Of a stretch of 64,000 nucleotides of DNA, positions 1 through 10,488 are shown piece after piece. This DNA is from Dendrophyllia cribrosa (taxonomy: Eukaryota; Cnidaria; Anthozoa; Scleractinia; Dendrophylliidae): assembly GCA_024195265.1 (NCBI GenBank), contig JAJLRJ010000004.1, positions 39,670,460 to 39,734,459 of the forward strand, given 5' to 3'. Both the position numbers and the translations under genes were made by a program. The notes under the pieces were generated by a model. That model was given only the letters and a program-made list of their open reading frames with translations, did no database searches and had not been told where the DNA came from. Numbering within the stretch: the stretch's first letter is position 1; each line of letters begins with the position of its first letter.

Positions 1-894
1 CATTGTTCCGGTAACGAAATATGTTGTGATAGTAAGTGTGTTGAAGAAAAAAGTTGCCTCGGTCAGAGTTGTAATTTTGACTTTGACTGCTCCAGCGGTC
101 AATCACGCTGTAGTCGGAGATGCACAAGTGGCTCAAATTGCATCGGTAAACAATGTTCCAGCGACAGAGATTGTAAATATCCAGAACATTGTTGTCAAGG
201 CACATGTCAAGGCAGATATTGCCTCGGTTCTTCTTGTTATTCGGACTCTGTGTGTCCTGTTAATGCAAAATGCTGTCGTTATAAATGCGTTCAAGGCACC
301 AATTGCGTCGGTCATTCCTGTGTGTCGGAGTCCCATTGTTCCGTTAATGAAATATGTTGTGAAACATGTGTTCAAGAAAGAAATTGCCTCGGTCAAAGTT
401 GCAAATCGAATTCCGATTGTTCTAGCGGTCAATCTTGCTGTAGTCGGAAATGCAAAAGTGGCCGAAACTGCATCGGTGAATCTTGTTCCAGCGGAAGCGA
501 TTGTCAAGTAGAAGAAAGTTGTTGTCTATTTATAGGCACTTGCTCAATAGGTTACTGTGTTGACAAGTCTACTATTATTGGCCTGGCAGTTGGCTTAGCT
601 TTTTTTGTCATTTGTATTGCTATACTTATGATCGGCGTTTGTCGGTATCGTAGGCGACAACAACTTACGGGATCAAACACCAACATAGCTTTGGCACCTG
701 TTACACAAAGTAACCCTCCGCTCTACCAGCCACAGTCCAACCAACAACATCCACCAAATATTACACAAAGTGATCAGCCACCACCGTACGCAGCAACACC
801 AACCGGAGAATCTGATGGGATGTATTCTCCTAAAAATTCGCTTGCTGCTGCCCCACGGAAATACTGTATGCTGGAATCGTGTAATGATGAATAA
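1..894 (+). CDS. Cys-rich repeat type I membrane protein, copy 1 (5' end outside window)
   Basis: The frame is open from base 1 to a TAA at 892-894, so only the C-terminal part is visible. About seven tandem units of roughly 25 residues follow the pattern C-x5-C-x5-CC-x3-C-x5-C. Then comes a hydrophobic segment (IIGLAVGLAFFVICIAIL, bases about 574-630), a basic stop-transfer stretch (RYRRR) and a proline-rich cytoplasmic tail containing PPLY and PPPY. The architecture is that of a type I membrane protein with a disulfide-rich ectodomain. The units resemble small disulfide folds (WAP- or EB-like spacing), but I do not recognise a named family. It is the upstream member of a local cluster (copies at 3.5, 10.2 and 11.0 kb, same strand) and, unlike two of its siblings, has no frameshift in the visible part. 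Confidence 0.75.
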   Translation, partial: HCSGNEICCDSKCVEEKSCLGQSCNFDFDCSSGQSRCSRRCTSGSNCIGKQCSSDRDCKYPEHCCQGTCQGRYCLGSSCYSDSVCPVNAKCCRYKCVQGTNCVGHSCVSESHCSVNEICCETCVQERNCLGQSCKSNSDCSSGQSCCSRKCKSGRNCIGESCSSGSDCQVEESCCLFIGTCSIGYCVDKSTIIGLAVGLAFFVICIAILMIGVCRYRRRQQLTGSNTNIALAPVTQSNPPLYQPQSNQQHPPNITQSDQPPPYAATPTGESDGMYSPKNSLAAAPRKYCMLESCNDE

Positions 895-915
895 CAGTGC
901 AATACAACTTGTTTT

Positions 916-1916
916 AGGGACACTATCCCGGCTGATATACCGTGTTTCCATGATCAGAGCAGGAGCTTCCTTTATTATCTTAAAATAGGAAGAAAAGATC
1001 GCCAAAAGTGATAACCGTCTGTCACGAAATCAAATTTGATTAACTGTAATCCACTTCCATCCTTCAGTGCAATCCTGCATTTTATGTCCAAACTACTGCT
1101 TCTGCTTTGCTCTACAGAATCTTATTATCCAATTGAGTTGTATAAGTTCTCAATTCAGAGGTTACACAGGGCGTAGAGGAGTCAACTTTGACTGTAATTT
1201 CTTTCCTTTTTCACTGCGCGAATCGATTTTGGCTGGTTCTGGCCGAGTTTCCCTATTTAGTCTGTAAGTTGACTCTCTATAAGACGGACACCTCACTAAG
1301 GCGACAGCCAGAGCTGGTCCTGAATGAGTCCGGCTTAGACAGAGTTAACTGTAGTCTTACCAAAAACTAAGCAAGTCAGAACCATACCACGAGACGGTTA
1401 GAACCAACCATTTGTTTCCACGGTTTTTTACTGAAAACGTTAAGTTTTCAGCCTAATTGAAAAACTAAGCATAGGCGGGGAGATGTGCTTCATATTCGAT
1501 ACAATAATCTTCTCTTAGAATTTTGTTCACTCTCCCAAAGTCACTTTCATTTCATTGCCTGTTTATGCTGCCATGCCAGAGTGAAAATACTGATCAAATG
1601 AATGCAACAGTTCCTTTTTTGAGGGAGTAAGGCTAGTTCTGTAGAGATATCTCGCTGAGGAGAGGTACCGGTTCTATAAAAAACTGTTTTTTTTTTTCTC
1701 GCACTTTCTTCTCCTCTTTTATTACTAGTAGTGCTGTATCTTCTTACTCTCATAGTTTACCCTAACAGCTTTACCGCTGATGGATTCAATTTTCTTAAAA
1801 AAAAGAAATGTCCCCCCTTTGCTTTTTATTTTAATTTTAAGGTAACGAAGCAAGCTTAAAGCAAGATCCTGGCCATAATCATGAAAACACGATATGTCAG
1901 CCGGGAAACAGTCCCT
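916..1916. mobile_element. Non-autonomous TIR element, about 1 kb
   Basis: The ends 916-967 and 1862-1916 are imperfect inverted repeats: both read inwards as GGGAC...CCCGGCTGA followed by a CGTGTTT-like stretch. No coding sequence was seen inside; ORFs are short. A similar end occurs at about 18116-18150, so this is a dispersed family. It lies directly behind the stop codon of Cys-rich copy 1. Confidence 0.55.
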
Positions 1917-1943
1917 TTCAGATGCGGGTTGGACACATCCCCG

Positions 1944-1970
1944 CCCCCCCCCCCCCCCCCCCCCCCCCCC
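1944..1970. repeat. Poly-C run
   Basis: Twenty-seven consecutive C. Other long C or G runs lie at 20200-20223, 34866-34889, 35621-35634, 37285-37297, 49824-49847 and 60718-60738. Such runs are unreliable for assembly. Confidence 0.9.
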
Positions 1971-2007
1971 AAACCACCAAAAAAAAGGAACCCTACAAAT
2001 AACTTTT

Positions 2008-2540
2008 ACTGTTCTTTACTGAAAAATCTTTTACAAGAGTTTTCCTTCAAGGAAGAAGTAACTAAACAATGCAATACTAATACTAAATAAATAACAGAGC
2101 TACAGGCCACATTTTGCCCGCGTAGAATATAACTTAAGATAGTTTAAAACGAAGAAAAACGTTATTAAACCTGGGCTAAGGACAGCGCAATATTCTAGTT
2201 AAAAAAAAAATCACAAGCATTAAAAACGAAGTTTCCTGCCTTGATTACATGTAAATATTTTAAAACGACTTTTACCGATCATTAAATGCACGCTAGTTAA
2301 TTAGCATAATATTAAAAACCTTTTAGAAGAGTTTCTCTTTGAGGAAGAGGTAACTACGCTGGAGATACTACAAAACGTAATAACAGAGCTACAGACTACA
2401 TTTCTCCGGTGTAGAATATAAGTTAAGATAGCTTAAAATGAAGGAAAACGTTATTGAAAACTTCGCTAAGGACAGTGCACTTATTCTAGTTAAAGAAGAA
2501 AAATCGAAAACATCAAGAATGAAGTTTCGTGCACTTAAAG
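2008..2540. repeat. Direct duplication, two copies about 300 bp apart
   Basis: The blocks 2008-2240 and 2310-2535 share several stretches, for example ATAACAGAGCTACAG, GTAGAATATAA and CTAAGGACAG. They are diverged, non-coding and unassigned. No gene was seen from 1917 to 3450. Confidence 0.6.
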
Positions 2541-3458
2541 TAAACATTCCCCTCCTTTAAGTAAACATTAAAAACGACGTTTCTTGGCCTTAATTAGACG
2601 AAATGACTAAAAGCATTTTTAAAAAGATTATTTATCAAATCAGTTGTGAAGATAATTGCAAAGATTATAAGGTTTGCGTTTGTTATTGGGACAAGACGTC
2701 CCGAACTTAAAACTATTAATTATAAAATTGGTAAATTACCATTTTTGTTCGAATCCATTCAACACCCACCTAAACATTATAATACTTTCGATACCACTGA
2801 GACAAAAAATAAGAGAGGAAAAGAGCTAGGGAACGAATCTTAAGGAAAGCATTATCATAGCGAGAGATCACGGCCAGAGATAAGGTGAAGATCAATTTAA
2901 TATTATTACACAACACGAGTCGGTCATATTAATTTATGCAATATTAAATCGAGAACAGCAGAATATGTGAACACGACTCGACAGGGCGCGGTTTATACGC
3001 AGACATCCTCTTTCCTCGTGAAGCAATGGAATTATGACAGGAGACGTCAGCGCGGAGACTGAAGACTTTTGACATATAAAATATGTCGGTTTACAGATGG
3101 CAGCATGCAAACACAAGCAAGCGTGTTTGATTCGAAAAAACGAATCCGTTTGTTCATTTTTTTTCATAAATACTCGCAGTGGGATAAAATGATAAACAAC
3201 GTTATTTTGTTGAAAATTAGGAAATATGACACACCCCGCTATCGCAAAAAAGGTTCCGGCAATAACATCAAAAGATGACAAAGAATAATCATAATCTTCT
3301 CTTTGATCTTTGTCCGAATTCCTGTAGGCATTTACTCTACCATTTGTGTAAATCTCAATTTGGCAAATAGTCCACGCTGCCAGTATTTTCTGTGTTTTGA
3401 CACAAGACCAATTTGAAAAGACGGATGCAGGTGAAGTGCTTACGTCAGAGATATGAGG

Positions 3459-3470
3459 TATATATATAAA
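3459..3470 (+). promoter_or_regulatory. TATA box of Cys-rich copy 2
   Basis: TATATATATAAA sits 76 bases before the chosen start codon at 3535 and 58 before an upstream in-frame ATG at 3517. This spacing fits a transcription start near 3490-3500 with a short leader. Confidence 0.45.
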
Positions 3471-3534
3471 TTCATCTACAGCCGCGAAATTTGATGAACA
3501 CACACAATCGAGTTTCATGACTTATACTCAAATC

Positions 3535-4807
3535 ATGGCTCCAGTTGGTACTTATTTGGGGAATTGTTTTCCTTCCGAGAAAAATGTCGCATGGTCTGTG
3601 TTGATTGCTTTCGCGGCATTTATCTCCGTCAGTAATGGCTACTGTTACTGTAACTCAAATCAAAACTGCTGTGGACAAATAGGTATGTGCGTTTATGGAA
3701 CAAGTTGTGTCGGTTATCGCTGCCGTGAAGATTCAGATTGTTCGAAATATGAAGTGGAAAGTTGTTGTGGAAAGAAATGCGTGACTGGAACAGGTTGCGT
3801 TGGCCGTCCCTGTGTGTTGCACTCTCACTGTTCCGTTGATGAAAAATGTTGTGGTTTCAACTGTGTTCACGGCAACAATTGCGGGGATGAATTCTGTGTG
3901 TCGCACTCTGATTGTACCGTTAATGAAAAATGTTGTGGTCATAAATGCGTTGAAGGTACCAATTGTGCCGGTCATTCCTGTTTAATGGACTCCAATTGTT
4001 CCGTTAACGAAACATGTTGTGATCATAAATGTGTTGAAGAAAAAAGTTGCCTCGGTCAGAGTTGTAATTTTAACTTTGACTGTTCCAGCGGTCAATCGTG
4101 CTGTAACAGGACATGCAAAACTGGCGTGAATTGCATCGGTCAATCCTGTTCTAGCGAAAGCGGTTGTCAAGTAGAAGAACATTGTTGTCAAGGCACATGT
4201 CAAGGGACAAATTGCCTCGGTGATTTTTGTTCTACGGACTCTGAGTGTCCTGTTAGTGCAAAATGCTGTAATGATAAATGCGTTCAAGGCACCAATTGCG
4301 TCGGTCATTCCTGTGTGTTGGATTCCGAATGCTCCGTTAATGAAACATGTTGCGGTGACAAATGTGCCCAAGGAAGAAGTTGCATCGGTGAATCTTGTTC
4401 CAGCGGAAGCGATTGTAAAGAAGAAGAAAGCTGTTGTCGAGGCACTTGTTCAAACGGTTACCGCGTTGACAACTCTACTATCATTGGCCTGGCAGTTTGC
4501 GGAGGTTTTTTTTGTCATTTGTATTGCTATTATCTTCTTCGTTTGTTGTCTTAGCCGGAGACGACAAGACCTTATGGAATCAAACACCAACATTGCTTTG
4601 GCACCTGTCACACTAAGTAACCCACTCTACCAGCCAAAGGGGCCACCGTTCGACCAACAACATCCACCAAATTACACACAAAGTGAGCAACCTCCTCCGT
4701 ACACAGCAACACCAACCGGAGAATCTGATGGGATGTATGCTCCTCAAAACTCGTTTGTATCTGCCCCACGTAAATACTCTATGCTGGTGTCGTGTAACGA
4801 TGAATAA
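3535..4807 (+). CDS. Cys-rich repeat type I membrane protein, copy 2 (one-base frameshift)
   Basis: Seemingly a single exon. The start at 3535 (MAPV...) is preferred over the in-frame ATG at 3517 because it aligns with the start of copy 3 (MPPV...). A signal peptide ends in AFISVSNG. About ten C-x5-C-x5-CC-x3-C-x5-C units follow to about 4460, then a membrane segment beginning IIGLAV, and a tail with NPLY, PPNY and PPPY ending in SCNDE. The tail is one frame off the ectodomain: a run of eight T at 4506-4513 has one T more than copy 1, which reads straight through the same place. Uncorrected, the ORF stops at 4554. This is either a sequencing or assembly error in a homopolymer or a real disabling mutation. 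The function is unknown; the tail motifs suggest WW-domain and adaptor binding (inference). Confidence 0.75.
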
Positions 4808-5495
4808 AAGTGCATCCCAGCTCTGTAGCGCATAACAGTGCAACTCACCTCGATAGCATGGGGAATTAATTTCTCTTGATAACGACAAACGTAAAGAAAA
4901 TCGAGACAAGATAAAACATTTTCATCGGCGGTTTGTGATAAAAACAAACTCGGATTTTTTTTCTCAGTGTAGACTTGCATTTTGTTGACTCCCATTAAAA
5001 TATAAGATTAATGAAAAATTACTTGTTGGACGGGGGCAAATGTAACAAAATGTGTTTGTAAATTATGTGCGAGCTAGAGAAATGCGAACATGTTTTTTTC
5101 AAACGAATAGTGCTCGAGCAAGACGTAATGTAGTAAGACGGTTATTATAAATATCTTATGGACAATGTAGTTGTAATGAAGGAGATCGTTAACTTGTGTG
5201 CGTTATGGTGCCGTGCTGTATAAAAGGGCGACTACGCGTTGTAATGGGGACACAACGCAGAGTTAATTGAAGAGAGTTGTGCGCTCGGACTAGCTCGGTT
5301 TAGTAAATACTGTTGACTGATGGATTTCATTGTGGGCTTTCTCTTTCCTTTACAATGCGTTTAATTAGAAAATGCAAAAATGTAGCAAAAAGTATATATA
5401 TATATATAAATTAATAAATAATACATAGATTGTTAACACAATAAAGGAAAAAAACTAGTTTGATTCAATAACACCTATATTTCTACCACTATATA
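4808..5495. other. Intergenic stretch without recognised gene
   Basis: This is the 3' flank of Cys-rich copy 2. Nothing coding or structured was seen apart from short AT-rich runs, for example the TA repeat near 5394-5408. Confidence 0.5.
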
Positions 5496-5617
5496 TGTTG
5501 TAGGTTGAAATGAAATTCAGATAAAATGATTTCAACCTAGCTTGACTTTGAAAAGGTAATTCAAAATCAAACTAGGTTGAAATCATTTTAACCTGAATTT
5601 CATTTCAACCTACAACA
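5496..5617. repeat. Palindromic MITE-like inverted repeat
   Basis: The arms 5496-5548 and 5566-5617 are near-perfect inverted copies (outer end TGTTGTAGGTTGAAATGAAA). The spacer is short, so the whole unit can fold back. No coding potential. Confidence 0.75.
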
Positions 5618-5805
5618 GTCACCGAGTCTTAGCTATTAATGGTATTCCTAGTAATTGATGTATTTAAGATTACGCATTTCAGATTATATGAGATTACACA
5701 CGGTTATGTGAGCTCGCAATCTTAATAATTCATCAAGTTTAAACGTGAGTGTTTTGATAAACCGATCTTAAAAAGCATAGATTTTGACGATTTTTTTTCC
5801 TTCCA

Positions 5806-5890
5806 TCAGGTATCCAAACACCTCGAGAACCGTTAAAAAAAACTCGGCTGCCACTTCTCGGTGTTTTGATATCTTGATCAAACACTCATC
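5806..5890. repeat. Foldback repeat of the TATCCAAACACC family
   Basis: An imperfect inverted repeat with arms around ATCAGGTATCCAAACACC and GGTGTTTTGATATCTTGAT. Related palindromes occur at 18800-18920 and 22774-22890. Confidence 0.55.
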
Positions 5891-5905
5891 TTCGTGTTTG
5901 ATATA

Positions 5906-7180
5906 CAGTGGACACCCTCGGGACACCCTCGAGACGCGAAAAAGGTGTCCGTAACTAGCGCTAGTCGCTTACGAGAATGGTTATCGTAAGCGGCCACTAG
6001 AGGAGTAAGGGATAGATGGCCGCTGACGGGAGCTTGCCCAGCTAACAATAAACATTGAGAATGCATTGTGATATTGTACATAGTCTTTTTATCTATTTTG
6101 TAATAGTAGGTGTCCCCAATTAGCTCTATGAGCTAAATACATAGACACGGTAATAAAGATTTTATTATTATTATTATTAATTATTATTATTATTTTAATT
6201 GTTAAATGATAATAAAGTGGTTGTGTATTATTAATTAATAATTAATAATGTTTTTATTATTATTTTTATTAATTAATATAATGTTTTTATTCTATACAAT
6301 GCGATAAACATTTTCTACCTTCATTATTATTATTATTATTGTGCAAAAAAACTGAGCACCACCGTATTAAATTATTTTTTTGGGGTTTTATTGCCTTATG
6401 CAATGTCGCGAAAAAGGCGATAACTGTATACAGTACTGTATACTGCAGTACTAAAAGCGTGAGTCAAACAATGTGAAGGACACAAATGCAGTGGCTGGAG
6501 TAAGGCCGCTTGAACAAGCGTATCATGAAGAACTTTAAACTCAAGAACATCTAAACACCATAAACAAGAATGATGATATACTCGGCCACATTCCTTTGAG
6601 GATGTCAGTGTTTGTTAGCAAGTTTTTAAAGCGGGGAACAAACAAAGGAAAGACTGTTGTAACGGGAAAGCGACTAAACAGAGGAGCCGGATACGGCTTA
6701 GAAATTCCTTGCCAGTACATTTTTTATGGGGACACTAAAATGTCTCTGCCATGGCTGAAATCGAAACTTAAGTTCCTTGGCTATACTGTTGTGTTGCCGG
6801 ACGACGTTGTAATTCCAGCATGCAAGTAGTGTTTTAAAATGTAACCGGATGTGCATGACGACAGAACAAACACTGAAGTATGGCACTGTAATCAATGCAC
6901 TGTAAAATCATTGTGTCGAACAGCGATGTGAAGTTGATTGATTAAAATAAGATTCAGAGGCTAAGGGGATTTCCTTTCGGGTGTCCGCTTATGGGAGCTT
7001 AAAAACAAAGGAAACGTCTAAATCGTAACCCCTGAAAGTGTCCGCGGCCGCTTACGGAATGTCCGCTTACGGGAATGTGTCAATACAGAGTTTGTATGGG
7101 AGTTCAAACGGGGTTTTGCAATTGTGAAGGCGGTCGTAAGTACAGCTGTCCGCTTACGGAGAAAGAGAGAGCTTCCACTG
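5906..7180. mobile_element. pogo/Tigger-like TIR element, decayed
   Basis: It begins CAGTGGACACC and ends AGCTTCCACTG, with TA on both sides (5904-5905 and 7181-7182). CAGTGGA ends with TA target sites are typical of the pogo/Tigger branch of Tc1/mariner. The terminal match is short. Several GTGTCCGCTTA-type motifs lie inside. No transposase was recognised. The interior holds a (TTA)n-rich tract (about 6163-6345) and a HIRAN-like ORF remnant. Confidence 0.45.
6567..6829 (+). pseudogene. HIRAN-like domain fragment
   Basis: An open stretch reads DDILGHIPLRMSVFVSKFL, then VTGKRLNRGAGYGLEIPCQY. The combination of D(I/V)xGHIP with a later VTGKR and GLEIPC resembles HIRAN-like segments common in repetitive cnidarian ORFs. 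The only ATG (6596) falls inside the motif and the 5' part is not open, so it looks like a relic within the surrounding TIR element. The assignment is from motif memory only. Confidence 0.35.
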
Positions 7181-7189
7181 TATTACTTA

Positions 7190-7541
7190 CAGCCATGCTC
7201 CGTCACGCGTGACCAGTATTTTTTAAAATTTGAATGGATTTTTCAAGTTTACGCGTCGGTTTTGTAAATTCATTCCAAGATTCGGAATTCCCGTTAGAAT
7301 TTTACCGCATTTTCGGAAACAAAGAGCAACAAAATATCATTTTATTTGAAATGTTACATATCCGAACAATATTTGTTTTTTTATACGCGTAGCGAAGTTA
7401 TTTTTCCGTTAACTCGTGACTTTCAAAGTGTTTTCCTGAAAGATCTTCAAGGTTTCATTCAAATCTCGGACGTTACAAAGAAATATTGAAATGTTCATTT
7501 CAGTCTTGTGATTACTGGTCACGCGTGACGGAGCATGGCTG
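7190..7541. mobile_element. Tc1/mariner-like MITE
   Basis: About 30-bp perfect TIRs (CAGCCATGCTCCGTCACGCG...) lie at 7190-7218 and 7513-7541, flanked by TA (7188-7189 and 7542-7543). The interior is non-coding. Confidence 0.75.
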
Positions 7542-8666
7542 TAATAACACGAGAAAGCTATGCCATCCACCATGTGGATATGAACATGGTTGGCAACGAA
7601 CAGCACGTTTTGTGCTACTTTAGACACTGGTTTTTCTTCCAGAATCAAAGGCTCCTATGAGCCAACTCGTGAATACGAAACATGCTTCACCGACCTCCAT
7701 CCCCAGCGTCCAACTCCCCACCCCTCTCTCCCTTTAACGCCGTCCCCATGGGTAAGGCAGGTGACCATTACATATCACGGGCTCAATGTTAACCGCCGAT
7801 TGAGCGATCGATCAAGTATTTTGTCCCACTGCTGTTACTCGTCCAACGCTTCGCGCATTCACGAGTTAAAACTGCAAGCGTCGCATTTTTCGCATGTGTT
7901 CAATCAATTCCAGCTTTAACACAACTTCAAAAACTCATTAATAATTCATAAGCACATGAGCCTGTCAGAGACGTCAAATTGATCACGTGCATGAACCTTA
8001 ACACGTGGTAGTCCATCCATGGCCGTTCTGAAAAGCCCGGAGAGGGTTTGATTTCAGTACCGGGGGAAAGTGGGGTTGAATGTGCAAACAATACATTTAT
8101 TGCTGAATTTTTAATGAGAATGACTTTAAAATAACCACCGTGATCTTTATATAAAGTTCATAATCATGTAATCTTTATATAGAGAATACTAATATGGGTA
8201 GTAATTATTCTGGATTCTTAGTACAACAAACGGTGACTTAAATAATTTTGTTCAGTACTGTTTTACAATATCTAGCCTTTTACCATTCTATATGGAAACA
8301 AGCAACTAAAAGTTCAGCAAGTAAGCCGTTACTGATTTGAATGACACCAGCGTCCACATGTATACTTGTAGGTAAGCGAGTGGTTCAGAGATGCAAGCTA
8401 TTAATTTCTACTCGTTATTTGCCACTGAAAAAAAAGATGTCAGACGTTTTACCCACGGTACCTGTCAACTTGGTATAGCATTTTTCAGTGGATTGTAATT
8501 TTCTTAGAACTTTAAAGTCCCAAGACTTTCGACAGGAGCAGGAAAGCCATGCTCACTTCGTCGAAGCCAGTCGGTATACCATGTGGCACATGTGTTGTAT
8601 GCTAATCAATTTACTTGTTTTTCTTGTATACTATAAATTTCCTCTTTGCACAAAAGCGCAGTTGTT
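7542..8666. other. Intergenic stretch without recognised gene
   Basis: Only short ORFs without recognisable motifs. A phrase at 7655-7770 (CCAACTCGTGAATA..., then CCGTCCCCATGGGTAAGGCA) recurs at 36305-36445, so part of this is a dispersed repeat. Confidence 0.4.
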
Positions 8667-9056
8667 TAAAGGGGCTATGTCATAGCGATTTTTATGTTTT
8701 TTTGTCTTAGACTGTCTAGAATTAAAACTGAGCATCTTACTTCAAACACAAAATGCTCTTTGAACACCAAGAACAAGATATCAAGTAAAAATCTTGTAGA
8801 AAGAATAAACCATAGGCAATTTTTAGCAAATTTTCCAAAACACATTAACCAAACTTGAAACAATTGGCCAATTTTTTCAAGTTGCAATCCACTTCCATCC
8901 TGACCATCTGTAGTCAGAGGCACTTGTTTATAGTTTCATTATACTCGTAAAGCAATTTTAAACAAAACTGGACCATTATTTTTGCGTTTCCACCGATATG
9001 AAGATGTCTTTTAGCTTTTTAAAATAACACTAAAAATGGTGTCATAGGCCCTTTAA
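8667..9056. mobile_element. Non-autonomous element with AAAGGGGCTATG-type ends
   Basis: The ends TTAAAGGGGCTATGTCA and, inverted, TAAAGGGCCTATGACA bound a 390-bp non-coding unit. A related sequence lies at about 56630-56950; both contain CAATCCA(C/T)TTCCATCCTG and AACAAAACTGGACCATT. Shorter matches occur at 1043-1078 and 19918-19950. Confidence 0.55.
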
Positions 9057-9380
9057 TCTCCTAGGGACACCAGTGACCACACGCTTTTTGGTGGAATGTT
9101 TTTGAAGTCGTTCAAAAAACTTTCAGGCTGTTTCAGCACGTGATAAAACACGACTGCTCGTTTTTTAAACAGTACATAAAATGCGATGCAACTTCACTTA
9201 AAAGTGACATTTATTCTAACTTGCTCATTCAGGCGACTAAATGCTCATCCCTGATTGAAGTCATAACCTTAAGAATATCAAACCACAAATCAACAAACTT
9301 TTCATGTAGACCACATGCCGGAAAAACTGAACAAAGAGGCCAAGTGATATTACTTCGATATGTAAACATCGAATGCAAAT

Positions 9381-9538
9381 ATAGAGCGTTTTCACTTGAC
9401 GTCATAGCCGCCATATTGGTGTTCCCGTGCAAAAGAATTTTAATTAACTTCTTTTGTTAGGAACACCAACATGGCTGCCATGGCCTTTGTCATTTGAGTC
9501 CCACGGGACTGAAGGTCACGTGAGTGAAAACGCTCTAT
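9381..9538. mobile_element. MITE, TIR ATAGAGCGTTTTCACT
   Basis: The inverted ends ATAGAGCGTTTTCACTTGAC and GTGAGTGAAAACGCTCTAT bound a compact palindromic unit. A sibling lies at 36057-36214 with ends ATAGGTGGTTTTCAC. It abuts the 3' side of the LINE relic. Confidence 0.7.
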
Positions 9539-10231
9539 TGTGGAGCGAGGCCATTTAGTGACTTGTAAACCATAGCCGCTGTTTGAATATTCCATTGCAT
9601 TTCTAGTTTTTTCCAACCCAAAGATATAAAAAGATCGTTAGCACAGGTATCATAAGGAGAGAAGGTCAAGATACGGGCAGCACGATTTTGAAGTTTCTGG
9701 AGTTTAGTTGCAAGGGATTTGTTACAATTTCCCCAAACAACACTACAATAATCAAAATGAGGTTGCACTAAGGCGTTATAAATAGATGGAAGTTTTTCAA
9801 ATGAAACGAAAGGCCGACTTCTCTTTAAAATACCAATGCCAGAAGCAATCTTTTTTGAGATTTTATCGACGTGAACATACACCTTATTCCAAAATGGCAG
9901 CCAATTTATTATTCTTTTATATGCATGTTAATTAGCCCTCATGGCCTCATTTTCACTTGAAAATTCTTTTGTATTTTGCACATGCTAACGAGGCCATGAG
10001 GGCTAATTTACATGGATATAAAAGAATAATAAAATGGCCGCCATTTTGGAATAAGGTGTATTCCAGGACAGATTCTCGTTCACATAAACCCCAAGAGATT
10101 TAGTAGATGCAACATGTTTTATAGAGGCAGTATCAATAAAGAGAGACGGGATTGTATTAAATGTCTTTAACCTTTGCCTAGACCCAATCAACATAAACTC
10201 CGTTTTCGACTTATTGAGAGTCAAATTATTT
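9535..10231 (-). pseudogene. LINE reverse transcriptase fragment (CR1/L2-like), split by a MITE
   Basis: On the minus strand the RT C-terminal region reads LNKSKTEFMLIGSRQRL, then STKSLGVYVNENLSW, then, past a 179-bp MITE, HVDKISKKIASGIGILK, YNALVQPHFDYCSVVWG and LQNRAARIL. These are standard motifs of the RT thumb/connection region of CR1/L2-type non-LTR elements. The endonuclease is absent, and removing the MITE does not restore one frame. The 5' truncation point at about 10231 meets a Cys-rich gene fragment. Confidence 0.8.
9880..10058. mobile_element. ISL2EU-type MITE
   Basis: The ends CACCTTATTCCAAAATGGC and GCCATTTTGGAATAAGGTG with TA on both sides (9878-9879, 10059-10060) match the first 19 bases of the autonomous element at 58344-63450. 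The 179-bp body is an inverted repeat around a short centre and codes for nothing. It inserted into a LINE relic, so it is younger than that LINE copy. Confidence 0.85.
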
Positions 10232-10410
10232 GCATTGGTGAATCCTGTTCCAGCGACTGTGATCGCCAAGCGACTGCGATCGCCAAGGAAAAGAAAGTTT
10301 CTGTCGAGGCACTTGTTCAAAAGATGACTGTAATGAGAAAATGACTATTATTGGCCTGGCAGTTCGCGAAGGTTGTTGTGTCATTTGTTTTGCTACAGTC
10401 TCTAATGTGA
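10232..10410 (+). pseudogene. Cys-rich membrane protein relic, copy x
   Basis: It reads CIGESCSSDCDRQ..., then FCRGTCSKDDC, then MTIIGLAV in broken frames. This matches the last Cys unit and the start of the membrane segment of copies 1-3. Only this piece survives and the tail is missing. The LINE ends where it starts. Confidence 0.7.
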
Positions 10411-10488
10411 ACGTGTTTTTGCATAATTCATGCAAACCACAACCGGAAAAACTAAACAAGTAGGCCAAGTGTACGAGGCTTAACAATA

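Noticed and set aside
26..511. 161-residue ORF overlapping Cys-rich copy 1 in another frame, and similar shadows at 3800-3985, 3982-4371 (-) and 11169-11432 (-)
   Set aside because: Out-of-frame or antisense readings of the Cys-repeat coding sequence; the repeat periodicity keeps these frames open.
2934..3518. 194-residue minus-strand ORF upstream of Cys-rich copy 2
   Set aside because: Covers the TATA box and leader of a convincing plus-strand gene; no recognisable domain or splice context.
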